From: Ancylomarina salipaludis
GTDB lineage: Bacteria > Bacteroidota > Bacteroidia > Bacteroidales > Marinifilaceae
Length of the DNA stretch: 64,000 nucleotides
Direction: 5' to 3'
Assembly (NCBI RefSeq): GCF_004122035.1
Contig: NZ_SAXA01000013.1
Location: 1 to 64,000 of the forward strand
Shown here: positions 17,753 to 27,200 of the stretch, piece after piece
How positions within the stretch are numbered: position 1 is the first letter of the stretch
How the letters are laid out: every line of letters starts with the position of its first letter
The notes under the pieces: model-generated
The model's database searches: none
What the model was told of the DNA's origin: nothing
What the model saw: the letters and a program-made list of their open reading frames with translations, nothing else
Position numbers and translations under genes: made by a program

Positions 17753-18091
17753 ATGGCAAAAAACAACAAAAAAAATATCGTGTATTCTACAAACCCCAAT
17801 TATGAATACGAATACGAGCAAGACGAAACAATAGAAACGCTCCCTCCTCAACAACAAAACTTAAAAGTAATGATTGATAAAAAACAGCGTAAAGGGAAAG
17901 CGGTTACACTCGTTACTGGTTTTGTGGGAAGTGAAGACGATTTAAAAGATCTTGGAAAGCTCCTAAAATCAAAATGTGGTGTTGGAGGCTCTGTCAAGGA
18001 TGGTGAAATTCTGATACAAGGCGATCACAGAGAAAAAATCATTGACATTTTAAATAATGCGAATTACAAAACAAAAAGAGTTGGAGGTTAA
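17753..18091 (+). CDS. SUI1/eIF1-like translation factor (YciH type)
   Basis: 112 aa, homologous to eukaryotic eIF1 and E. coli YciH, proposed to influence start-codon fidelity on the 30S subunit. The SUI1 domain spans about 35-110: KQRKGKAVTLVTGFVG, LKDLGKLLKSKCGVGGSVKDGEILIQGDHREKI (seen in pieces), ending in NANYKTKRVGG. The N-terminal 35 residues are a low-complexity acidic tail with NPNYEYEYEQDE. Monocistronic. A hairpin overlaps its stop codon. Confidence 0.93.
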   Translation: MAKNNKKNIVYSTNPNYEYEYEQDETIETLPPQQQNLKVMIDKKQRKGKAVTLVTGFVGSEDDLKDLGKLLKSKCGVGGSVKDGEILIQGDHREKIIDILNNANYKTKRVGG

Positions 18092-18102
18092 TCTCCAACT
18101 CT
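18077..18102 (+). terminator. Terminator hairpin overlapping the SUI1 stop codon
   Basis: AGAGTTGGAG (18077-18086) pairs with CTCCAACTCT (18093-18102). The loop GTTAAT contains the TAA stop (18089-18091). CTCTATTT follows, so the U-tract is weak. Confidence 0.6.
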
Positions 18103-18681
18103 CTCTATTTAGAAAAAAAACTGAATTTGCCTTCATTATTATTTCCTCACATATAATCATCAAAAGCAGAACTTCCTCTAAAAGTAAATTCTTCGGATAA
18201 TTCAGGGATAAAGAGTCCAATCCAATTCTACCCACAAAAGAATCAGTACAAAAGAACCTGATTTTCAAAATGTAAACATCAGCGTAAAATCTCAATTACA
18301 ACAAAATATTACAATAAATATTAAAAAAAACATCATAAACAATATATTCATACGTATATTAAATTATAAATATCACCAGCATTTTCATCATTAATTATTA
18401 TGATTTATTAACGGCATTAATTAGGATGATTTCCCAGATACTTATATTCTAAGGTATATTCTTTTCACATCAAAAAAATGGGTGATTATCTAAAAAAATC
18501 GTAAATTCATACACAATTCCTGTCAAGAAAATAAAAGTATGTATTGAATAAATCAACTATTATTTTCAATCATTAATGTGTCATTTTCATACTATTAAAC
18601 AAACTTGACAGATTTGACAACTTGATTTACGGCATATAATTCATACATTTGTCAGTGAATTTTGAAATTGAAACTAAACTT
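18103..18681. other. AT-rich intergenic region upstream of the WecA/MraY-type gene
   Basis: About 580 bp very rich in A/T with no supported gene. A minus-strand frame through 18050-18295 overlaps the SUI1 terminator and has no homology I recognise, so I leave it out. The region ends in a plausible promoter (18622-18651). Confidence 0.4.
18622..18651 (+). promoter_or_regulatory. Bacteroidota-type promoter of the WecA/MraY-type gene
   Basis: TTG (18622-18624) and TACATTTG (18644-18651) are 19 bases apart and fit the -33 TTTG/-7 TAnnTTTG pattern. Transcription would start near 18658, downstream of the TTG codon at 18649. That supports the ATG at 18682 as the true start. Confidence 0.5.
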
Positions 18682-19764
18682 ATGTATCCTTTCACACACC
18701 ACTTCTACATTATTGCTAGTTTTCTTTTCTCATTAATAGTATGTTACAAGATTATACCATCTGTAATACACCTAGCTAAAGAGAAAAAATTATATGATGA
18801 ACCCAATCATCGTTCATCGCATACAACAATTGTTCCCTCATTGGGAGGTATAGCCATTTTCACGGGTTTTGCTTTATCTATTCTAATATTTAGCAATGGA
18901 TTTTTAATTCATGAGTTGAAATATATTATTGCTGCAACACTAATTGTATTTGGCTTAGGTGTAAAAGATGATATCATGGTTATTTCCCCAAGAAAAAAAT
19001 TATTGGGACAAATATTTGCAGCATTAGTTGTTATTATTCTTGGAGATATCCGTTTCACTAATTTCCATGGTATATTAGGTATTCACGAACTTAATTATTT
19101 TGTAAGTATTCTTTTCACCATTTTTGTTATTATAGTTGTAACTAATGGCTTCAACTTAATCGATGGAATTGATGGTTTAGCCTCGGGTATCAGTGGTATT
19201 TGCACTCTCACATTTGGGGTTTGGTTCTATATTACGGGACATTACGAATATGTTGTATTAGCTGGGAGCTTACTCGGAGCATTAATAGCCTTCTTTCGTT
19301 TCAATGTATTTGGTAAACAGAATAAGATATTCATGGGAGATACAGGTTCTCTTATTCTAGGCCTGTTAATCTCAATTCTAATGATTCACTTCAATGAATT
19401 AAATATTTACCCTGAATTTAAATATGCAGTAAAAGCTGCACCAGCTGTTTCTATTGGGATTCTTGCTGTGCCATTATTTGATACCCTTAGAGTGATGTTT
19501 ATTCGTATCAAAAATAAAAGGTCACCTTTTGAACCTGATAAAAACCATGTACATCATCGCATGATCAGCCTTGGATACAAACATGTCCATGCTTCAATAC
19601 GAATTATGGGAGTAAACATCTTATTTATCGCTATTGTATTTGCTTTAAGTGATATTGGAAACCCAAGCTTATTGGTAATTGTAGCATTACTCGGTGCATT
19701 CTTCTCATGGCTACCTTCTTATTTGCTTCACAGAAAAAAAGCCAGGGAACTCCAAACAGCCTAA
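18682..19764 (+). CDS. Undecaprenyl-phosphate N-acetylhexosamine-1-phosphate transferase (WecA/TagO/MraY family)
   Basis: Polytopic inner-membrane enzyme (about 10-11 TM, 360 aa) that transfers a sugar-1-phosphate from a UDP-sugar to undecaprenyl phosphate, starting O-antigen, capsule or similar glycan synthesis. Family motifs: NHRSSHTTIVPSLGG (N-terminal loop), GVKDD, NGFNLIDGIDGLASG (catalytic Asp-rich loop), MGDTGSL, and the late histidine loop HVHHRMISLGYKH. The HVHHR loop and lack of the MraY muropeptide region favour WecA-like activity. Not clustered with glycosyltransferases here. Confidence 0.93.
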   Translation: MYPFTHHFYIIASFLFSLIVCYKIIPSVIHLAKEKKLYDEPNHRSSHTTIVPSLGGIAIFTGFALSILIFSNGFLIHELKYIIAATLIVFGLGVKDDIMVISPRKKLLGQIFAALVVIILGDIRFTNFHGILGIHELNYFVSILFTIFVIIVVTNGFNLIDGIDGLASGISGICTLTFGVWFYITGHYEYVVLAGSLLGALIAFFRFNVFGKQNKIFMGDTGSLILGLLISILMIHFNELNIYPEFKYAVKAAPAVSIGILAVPLFDTLRVMFIRIKNKRSPFEPDKNHVHHRMISLGYKHVHASIRIMGVNILFIAIVFALSDIGNPSLLVIVALLGAFFSWLPSYLLHRKKARELQTA

Positions 19765-19784
19765 AAAACAATATTAAATAACTA

Positions 19785-19810
19785 AGCGTCTCATACGAGG
19801 CGCTTTTTTT
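19785..19810 (+). terminator. Terminator after the WecA-type gene
   Basis: AGCGTCTC / GAGGCGCT stem (one G-T pair), ATAC loop, then T7, 20 bases after the stop at 19764. Confidence 0.85.
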
Positions 19811-19907
19811 ATACCCAAAAATCTATCATTAAATTTAATCTAAATAAACCCGATTATTAAAAAGAATAATCCTAAATTAGCTTTCCAAATTAAAAATAGC
19901 ATTACAT

Positions 19908-20330
19908 ATGGATCCCATTTTACTTAAAGAATCTCTAAAAACAGAAGATATTGACTTGCTTATCAAACAAGGTTTAAACGATATGGAAATAAGCCTTAAG
20001 CAAAAAGAAAGCATCTACTCTGAAGCTGAAAAACTGGCTTTACCATTTGTGCAAGCTATAAACTACCACATCAAAAACCAAGAAGCTAAAGACGCTTCTT
20101 ACACCTTCAACATTGCAATACTCTTTAATAACTTCACGGAAAAATTTCGTGAGATATTCGTTCCTAATTATAAAAAAGATGTGCTTGTTGGTTTTGGTAT
20201 AAGTGCCATTTGGATGGGTATATTAAATGGTCTTGATGCTGAAAGTGGTATCATGCCCAATCATCCATTTAAAAGAGAAATTGCAACTTGCCTTAGAACT
20301 ATTAGTGAGATATTAGACAACAAAGCATAG
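19908..20330 (+). CDS. Small cytoplasmic protein of unknown function (140 aa)
   Basis: No family recognised. No signal peptide or TM segment; predicted largely alpha-helical, with hydrophobic patches around KLALPFVQAINYHI and FNIAILFNNFTEKF. The C-terminal half (VGFGISAIWMGILNGLD) could be a buried helix. Flanked by terminators on both sides, so a single-gene transcript. Clean frame and composition like its neighbours, so it is probably real. Confidence 0.65.
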   Translation: MDPILLKESLKTEDIDLLIKQGLNDMEISLKQKESIYSEAEKLALPFVQAINYHIKNQEAKDASYTFNIAILFNNFTEKFREIFVPNYKKDVLVGFGISAIWMGILNGLDAESGIMPNHPFKREIATCLRTISEILDNKA

Positions 20331-20346
20331 ATAAATAAAGTGCAAT

Positions 20347-20380
20347 AGAAAGCCCCGATGAATATACACCGAGGCTTTCT
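20347..20380. terminator. Terminator hairpin between the 140-aa gene and iorB
   Basis: AGAAAGCC / GGCTTTCT stem enclosing an 18-base loop with CCG...CGA extending it. It lies in the convergent gap of two genes. T-tracts are short on both sides. Confidence 0.55.
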
Positions 20381-20422
20381 GTTCATCAACCATCGAAAAA
20401 TGGTCAGTATTTTTTGATATAT

Positions 20423-21007
20423 CTATTTGTTTTCTTCAGAGAATTTACGTCCTGCATGCAGAGCATCAATATTCATCTGGACTACATCCTCACCTTTTTT
20501 ACCAAAAATCTTACGAATACCTTCCTCAAGATATTCAAAAGGCACATCGATAAACGGAGACGCAGCTCCTAACATCACAAAATTGAAAGCTCTTGTAGAA
20601 CCTGTTACTTCCATAGCAATCTTGTCAGCATCAATCAATACATAGTTTGGTAAAGCTTCAATTGTCTTAACTAACTCATCCTCGTTAGGATAATCAGGAA
20701 TGTTGATAAATGGAGATGAATTCGCAACCACATACCCCCCTTTTTTAAGGTAAGGCAGGTAACGCAAAGCCTCCATTGGCTCTACTGATAAAATAATATC
20801 AGCACCACCTTTAGGAATTAAATCCGAGTAAATTGGCTTATCAGAAATTCTCATGAATGACTGAACATCACCACCACGCTGACTCATACCATGAGTTTCA
20901 GCTTGTTTCATGTGTAAATTATTATCTAAAGCAGCAGATCCTAAAGCAGCAGCAATGGAAAGAATTCCTTGTCCGCCAACACCTGCAATAACCATATCTG
21001 TTTTCAT
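20423..21007 (-). CDS. iorB: Indolepyruvate:ferredoxin oxidoreductase, beta subunit
   Basis: 194-aa gamma-type (2-oxoacid:acceptor oxidoreductase) domain. N-terminal IAGVGGQGILSIAAALGSAA is the characteristic glycine-rich start. QAETHGMSQRGGDVQSF follows, with the conserved Q-R-G-G loop. Pairs with IorA (174-bp gap upstream) to oxidise aryl pyruvates from aromatic amino acids to aryl-CoA with reduction of ferredoxin. Cytoplasmic, oxygen-sensitive enzyme. Confidence 0.95.
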   Translation of the reverse strand: MKTDMVIAGVGGQGILSIAAALGSAALDNNLHMKQAETHGMSQRGGDVQSFMRISDKPIYSDLIPKGGADIILSVEPMEALRYLPYLKKGGYVVANSSPFINIPDYPNEDELVKTIEALPNYVLIDADKIAMEVTGSTRAFNFVMLGAASPFIDVPFEYLEEGIRKIFGKKGEDVVQMNIDALHAGRKFSEENK

Positions 21008-21181
21008 CTGTTTATAATTTAAAATTTTGGTCAGATGGAAGTCGCCAATATGAATCCTTTTCCATTCTTGAAAAGTTCATCTTTGGCTCGTTTCATATGT
21101 ATGCTATTTTATTCTCAAAAAGCAACCAAGATCACTTTCTGATACATTGAATTATTGATTTATTTTAGGCAAAAATTAAAA

Positions 21182-22807
21182 TTAAGCTTTTGCAGCAGCT
21201 TTAGCTTTCATAGCTTTTTTAATCTTCTGATCACGAACATTCTTCTGAACGCAAATACGACGAGGAATAATTACTGATACACCCTGATAATCACATTCTT
21301 TACGAATAATATCTTTCACTTCTTCATGCTTCTTAGGAAGAGATGTGAAAACTTTAATATGCTCCGGATCAACCCCCAAACCTTCACAAATAGCTTCAAG
21401 TTTTCCTTTAGCAGAAGACTTCTGACCACCAGTCATCGAAATAGACTCATTATCAGAAATAATAACAGTGATCGGTGAATTCTCATTGATAGCATCCAAT
21501 AAACCTGTCATTCCTGAGTGAGTGAAAGTAGAATCACCAATCATTGCAACAGCAGGAATAAGACCTGCATCTGCAGCACCTTTAGCCATAGTAATAGAAG
21601 CACCCATATCAACACACGTGTTAATAGCACGGTATGGAGGCAATGCACCTAAAGTATAACATCCGATATCAGAAAATACGCGACCTTCACCATATTCAGC
21701 AATGACTTCATTCAATGCTTTATAAACATCATGATGGCTACAACCAACACACAATGCTGGTGGACGGGCAGCAACCAAATCAGGAATAGCCATTCCTTCT
21801 TCAACTTCCATTCCTAAAGCTTTTGCAACCATATCAGGAGTCAACTCACCATCACGTGATAAAGTGCCATCCAAACGACCGATTACAGCTTCTTTTCCTA
21901 AATAACCTTTCAATAATTCTTCAACTACCGGATAACCTTCTTCAAGAACCATCACTTTATCACATTCCGAAGTGATCTTTTCCATCATCTTACGAGGAAG
22001 TGGGTATTGGCTAACTTTTAACACAGGGAATGGACAATCGCCATTAGGATAATTCTCCATCAAATAATTGTATCCCAAACCACAAGCGATTACACCAAGA
22101 GATTTATCTGAACCTTCGGTATATTGATTGAATTGAGAATCTTCAGAAGCCGCTTCGAATTTCTCTTGATTAGACAACAACAATTTATAGCGACGACGAG
22201 CAATACCTGGCAATAATACAAACTGTTGCTTATCTTCAGGCAAATGCATTTCATTCTCAGCTGCAATCTCAGCAACTGGCTCAACCCCAGCACGAGAGTG
22301 TGCCAAACGTGTTGTAATACGCATCATTACCGGCGTTCCAAAAGCCTCAGACAATTCAAAACCAAAGCGAGTCATATCGTAAGCTTCTTGCTGATTTGAA
22401 GGCTCAAGAATAGGAATCATTGCAAACTTACCATACACACGTGAATCTTGCTCATTCTGAGAAGAGTGCATTGATGGATCATCAGCAATTGTAACGATCA
22501 TACCACCGTTAGCTCCGGTAATGGCAGCATTCATAAAACAGTCAGCAGCTACATTCAAGCCAACATGTTTCATACAAACCATGGTTCTTTTACCAGCATA
22601 TGACATACCAAGAGCAGTTTCCATAGCTGTTTTTTCATTCGCTGACCATTCGCTATGAATCTTACGCTCATTAGCAATTTTTGAATGCTGAATGTACTCT
22701 GTAATTTCAGTAGAAGGTGTTCCTGGATAAGCGTAAACACCTGACATTCCAGCGTCAATCGCCCCTTGAGCAATAGCTTCAACACCTAACAATAGTGACT
22801 TTTGCAT
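21182..22807 (-). CDS. iorA: Indolepyruvate:ferredoxin oxidoreductase, alpha subunit, no C-terminal ferredoxin domain
   Basis: 541-aa TPP-dependent subunit. Domain I begins with LLLGVEAIAQGAIDAGMSGV and GTPSTEIT. The TPP/Mg site lies at about 395-460: GDSTFTHSG and INENSPITVIISDNES (the GDS...N pattern). A CVGCSHHDVYK motif sits near 352. The usual archaeal IorA C-terminus with two CxxCxxCxxxC clusters is missing; the protein ends in a Lys/Ala-rich tail (KKAMKAKAAAKA). So the electron path to ferredoxin must differ or use a separate protein. First gene of the iorAB pair. Confidence 0.94.
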   Translation of the reverse strand: MQKSLLLGVEAIAQGAIDAGMSGVYAYPGTPSTEITEYIQHSKIANERKIHSEWSANEKTAMETALGMSYAGKRTMVCMKHVGLNVAADCFMNAAITGANGGMIVTIADDPSMHSSQNEQDSRVYGKFAMIPILEPSNQQEAYDMTRFGFELSEAFGTPVMMRITTRLAHSRAGVEPVAEIAAENEMHLPEDKQQFVLLPGIARRRYKLLLSNQEKFEAASEDSQFNQYTEGSDKSLGVIACGLGYNYLMENYPNGDCPFPVLKVSQYPLPRKMMEKITSECDKVMVLEEGYPVVEELLKGYLGKEAVIGRLDGTLSRDGELTPDMVAKALGMEVEEGMAIPDLVAARPPALCVGCSHHDVYKALNEVIAEYGEGRVFSDIGCYTLGALPPYRAINTCVDMGASITMAKGAADAGLIPAVAMIGDSTFTHSGMTGLLDAINENSPITVIISDNESISMTGGQKSSAKGKLEAICEGLGVDPEHIKVFTSLPKKHEEVKDIIRKECDYQGVSVIIPRRICVQKNVRDQKIKKAMKAKAAAKA

Positions 22808-23374
22808 ACTATTAGTATTTGTTTATTATTTAAATATTTTCAAGATATATTTTGGGTATCTATTTCTAGACTTATAGAAATACGGATTAACAATCGGTCA
22901 ATCATGTCCAAAAAAAATGTACTCAGAGAGAAAATCAGATTTTAAAATCTGAAAAAAGGGAATATGGATTATAGGCCTCCGAAAATTTCAAAAAAGCTTA
23001 CCAAATATGCAACAACGTAGAAATAAATTGCAAGAAAATCCATTTGTTTACTTGTAGATTGTAATTAAAACAAGATTTTATCCTATTAATTGATGCAATT
23101 ATACCAATATTTGATTTAATGTCAATAAGAATAGAACTCCAAACAAGAAGTTTAGAACAATTTCAAATAACGAAAACGGTTGCACAAATACTATAACACT
23201 AACAGCCAGACTGTTATCGACTGGAGATTTAAAACTCAGATCTTATTATTTGCCAACACAAAAAATAGATATTGCTTTATTCTTAAATAAATGGAGACTT
23301 TTAAGCGAAGAAGATTATTTTTGTAAGTTACAACATAAAATCTGTAAAAAACTTTCAACTAAATATTACAACAA
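22808..23374. other. Divergent intergenic region iorA/prmA with a palindrome
   Basis: 567 bp without a supported gene. It contains the perfect 18-bp palindrome TCAGATTTTAAAATCTGA (22935-22952), about 130 bases upstream of the iorA start, a possible operator. TATTTTTG (23316-23323) matches a -7 element 52 bases before prmA, but no good -33 element precedes it. Confidence 0.4.
22935..22952. promoter_or_regulatory. 18-bp perfect palindrome upstream of iorA
   Basis: TCAGATTTT-AAAATCTGA is self-complementary over 18 bases. Position in the divergent iorA/prmA gap suggests a dimeric regulator site; on RNA it could also form a short hairpin. No homologous copy was noticed elsewhere in the window. 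Confidence 0.3.
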
Positions 23375-24217
23375 ATGGATTACATTGAACTAAAATGTGA
23401 GATTACCCCTTATAACGAAGCCATTGCTCAGATTCTGATTTCAGAACTTGGAGAGCTTGGCTACGACAGCTTTACTGAAAATGAAGATTCTGTAGACGCC
23501 TATATCACTGAAGATCTTTTTGATATCGAAGCGGTTAAAGCAATTAGCCTGGATTACCTTCCTGAATCGAATTTCAAATTAAATTACACCTTTAAAACAG
23601 TTGTATCTCAAGATTGGAATGCCGTTTGGGAATCAAACTTCCAACCTGTTATCATCTCCGATAAAGTTGTTATTCGTGCCTCGTTTCATACCAATACACC
23701 AGAGGTTCCTTATGATATAGTTATCGACCCTAAAATGTCTTTTGGAACAGGGCATCACTCAACCACTTCGCTTATGGTTCAGAGTATTTTGGATAGCGAC
23801 ATCGAAAACAAAAGAGTACTTGATATGGGTTGTGGAACCAGTCTGCTTGCCATATTAGCCTCAAAACGAGGAGCAAGAATGGTTGACGCCATCGATATTG
23901 ATGAATGGCCATATAAAAACTCGCTTGAAAACATTAAAAACAATAAGGCAGATAATGTTTCTGTTTACTTGGGTGATGCCAAGCTTCTTGAGGGAAAAGA
24001 ATACGATATTGTTCTTGCGAATATCAATCGTAATATTCTTTTAAACGATATGAAATCATACATAGCTTGTTTACCTCAACATGGAAACCTAATTATGAGT
24101 GGTTTTTACACCGAAGATTTAAAGGCTATTCAGGAAGAAGCTGAAAAAAACGGTTTGACTTATATAAACCATAAAGTTGATAACAATTGGGTTGCCGTGC
24201 GTTTTGAAAAAAAATAA
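23375..24217 (+). CDS. prmA: Ribosomal protein L11 methyltransferase
   Basis: SAM-dependent methyltransferase that trimethylates ribosomal protein L11. The N-terminal L11-recognition domain (about 1-100) starts MDYIELKCEITPYNEAIAQ. Motifs: DPKMSFGTGHHSTT before the fold, motif I VLDMGCGTSLLAIL, and the PrmA signature VLANINRNIL (the NxNR type). Length of 280 aa is normal. The 1494-aa exported protein gene follows after 40 bp and may be co-transcribed. Confidence 0.96.
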   Translation: MDYIELKCEITPYNEAIAQILISELGELGYDSFTENEDSVDAYITEDLFDIEAVKAISLDYLPESNFKLNYTFKTVVSQDWNAVWESNFQPVIISDKVVIRASFHTNTPEVPYDIVIDPKMSFGTGHHSTTSLMVQSILDSDIENKRVLDMGCGTSLLAILASKRGARMVDAIDIDEWPYKNSLENIKNNKADNVSVYLGDAKLLEGKEYDIVLANINRNILLNDMKSYIACLPQHGNLIMSGFYTEDLKAIQEEAEKNGLTYINHKVDNNWVAVRFEKK

Positions 24218-24257
24218 AAAGCAAGCATTTAATTTTAAGAATATAAAATAACCAACA

Positions 24258-27200
24258 ATGTCAAAGTACCTATTCTCACTTATTTTTTTAGGATTTCTTA
24301 TAGCCAATTTATCAACTAAGGCGAATACCTTCAATCAGGATTCTTTAACTAAAATAAGTGAGGTAGACGTGCTTATGAATCACCCCTCCTTAGATAATAA
24401 AGACAAAAAAATCTTTCAGGAAAAATTTCAAAATTTCTGGACCCAAGCACAGCTAAACACTGCACAAAGAGATTCTGTTCTTTCAATATGTGAACAATTC
24501 AGAAAAAAAAGAGCTCGTGTTGTCCCCGACTTCTACGACTATTTCAACAGTCTTATCCTGTTTAACGAAAAAGGGTTAAGTGAAACCGATTACACAAATT
24601 GGCAAAAGGGACTGCTTCACGAATTAAATACACCCAAAGCTAAACTTAAAAACATCAACGAGTTTATAAAACAAACGAATAATTTACTCCAAGACAGTCT
24701 GCTCTATAAATCGTTTTCAACAAAATGGAAAACAAAATCGGCAAATTATCATTTTGTCTATGACGATAAACTCAAAATTGTTTTTGATAAAACCGAGCTT
24801 GTTTGTTATTCACAAAAAGACAGCTGCACAATATACAATGCAAGTGGTATTTACTACCCTTTCGAAAAAGAATGGATTGGCTCAGAAGGAAAAATTGCAT
24901 GGACAAGAGCTGGTAAATTATCCTCAGATGAATATGCCGAGTTTAAAAATTACCAGATTGATATTACCAAACCCAAAATTGAAGTAGATACAGTACAATA
25001 CAGAAATAAACAGCTTTTTAAAAGCTGGATATCCGGCTCACTAACAGAACGAGTAAACGTGGTTAAAAACCCAAGCTTAGCCACGTATCCCCGTTTTAAT
25101 TCCTTTGATCAAAACATCGCAATTGACAGCTTATTCGAAAACATCAGCTATAAAGGAGGAATCGCGATTCAAGGGGCAAAATTTATCGGGAAAGGAAATT
25201 CTGAGCTACCTGCAAGCATAAAACTAACACGAAACGACAGCTTATTTATTGAAGCCTCATCGGAATATTTTAGTTTTTCAAACAATAAAATTATAGGGAA
25301 AGATGCCGAAATCACCATTCATCTTGATACGTTTAAAATATATCATCCCAATCTTCATTTAAAAATCTTAATCAACGATAAGGAACTCATCTTAACGCGA
25401 GACGGAACCGGCATGTCCCAAAGCCCCTATTTCAACAACTATCACAATCTGCTAATGGATTTTGGAATTCTTCATTGGAAAATGGACGAAGACATCATTC
25501 ATTTTCAAAAGATGAAAGGAGCTTCTCATCGTTTGGCAAAATTTGAATCCATAAATTATTTTACAAATAATCATTACTTAAAGCTTCAGGGGATGGATGA
25601 TAAACATCCATTGGTTCTTCTAAATGCCTTTGCCGAGCATATGTATTCCAACAGCTTTACTACAGAAGAATATGCCAATTATATCAAAAAACCAATTAGT
25701 CAGGTTCGTCAACAGGTGATTGGCTTATCCTTTCAGGGTTTTGTAAATTACGATGCATCAAATGATGAAATCACAATCGAAAAACGCAGTGCCAATTACA
25801 TCGCAGCTGCTATGGGCCAACAAGATTACGATGTTATCCATTTTACATCCAAAACTGAAAAACTTCAGGATGATGCGACACTTAATCTGAAAAATTTTCA
25901 TCTCGAAATAAACGGCGTAGATCAGGTATCAGTCAGTAACTCTCAAAATGTAACATTTGTTCCCCGAGGCGGAAAATTATTGGTAAAACAAAATCGGGAT
26001 TTTGAATTTAGTGGTTTGGTAAAAGCGGGACCTCTAAATATGTATGGTAAAAACTTCAATTTCTCCTACAATCACTTTAAAGTTGACATGGGACTTATCG
26101 ATTCTTTAAAAGCCTATATTCCTTCGGATGATAAAGGTCAGTTTGCCAAACGAAACGCGATATTCCTTGAAAATATTGTGAAAAATGCTACGGCCAATCT
26201 TCTGATTGACGACCCTTCCAATAAATCAGGAAACAAATATCTGGAACAATATCCCATCTTCAATTCATATGACTCATCCTATCTGTACTACGATAAGACT
26301 TTTATACAGAATGGCGTTTACAAAAAGGATAAATTCTATGTAAAAGTAGACCCGTTTAGCATCGACAACATCAATAAACTATCTGATCAGGATTTACAAT
26401 TTCAGGGCGAATTTAAATCCGGTGGAATCGTTCCTGGCTTCCGTGAAAATTTAATTGTCAACAACGACAACTCAATTGGTTTTGCGCATGCTATAGACAA
26501 GAATGGGGTTTTAGTTTATAATAAAGCGACTTTTACAGATTCACTTTTCCTAAACAATGATGGATTATGGGGTAAAGGGACTTTCACTGAACGAAATACT
26601 AAAATTGTCTCCGATCATTTTGTTTTCTTACCAGACAGAGCAAAGGGACAAGCTGAATCGTATACACTTATGGCTCAAACGACTCCTTACTCACATCCTG
26701 ATATCAGTGGTAAAAACATTTGGGTTGAATGGCAGACAGCTAAAGATCAGTTCAGAATTCAAAGTCAAGGCAAAGGTTCTCCTCTGGGGATGTACGAAGG
26801 CTATGCATCATTAACGGGAATTATAAATATTACCAAGGATAAAATGGATGGTTCCGGAGAAATGATTTATGCCAATGGTTCATTTACCTCAGATCATTTC
26901 AATTATTCAGGACGTCGAATTACTGCTGATACCAGTAAATTTAAACTTCTGAGTCATAATGAAGCAGGTTACTCCTTTAAGGCAGCATCGTGTAATGCAG
27001 TGATCGATTTAAAAACTCAACGAACTGATTTCAAAAGCACTATAGATGGCAACTACAGTAGTTTTCCATCAAATAATTATATCTGTCAACTCAATAGTTT
27101 TAAGTGGAATATGACCAATGATCAAATTGAATTTGGAAGTGAAGAGTTGGCGAATTTGAATCAGCTGTGGGAAACCGGACAAATCAACAGTTTACCCAAA

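Noticed and set aside
18050-18295. Minus-strand frame overlapping the SUI1 end
   Set aside because: It overlaps a coding gene and a terminator, is AT-driven and resembles no protein.
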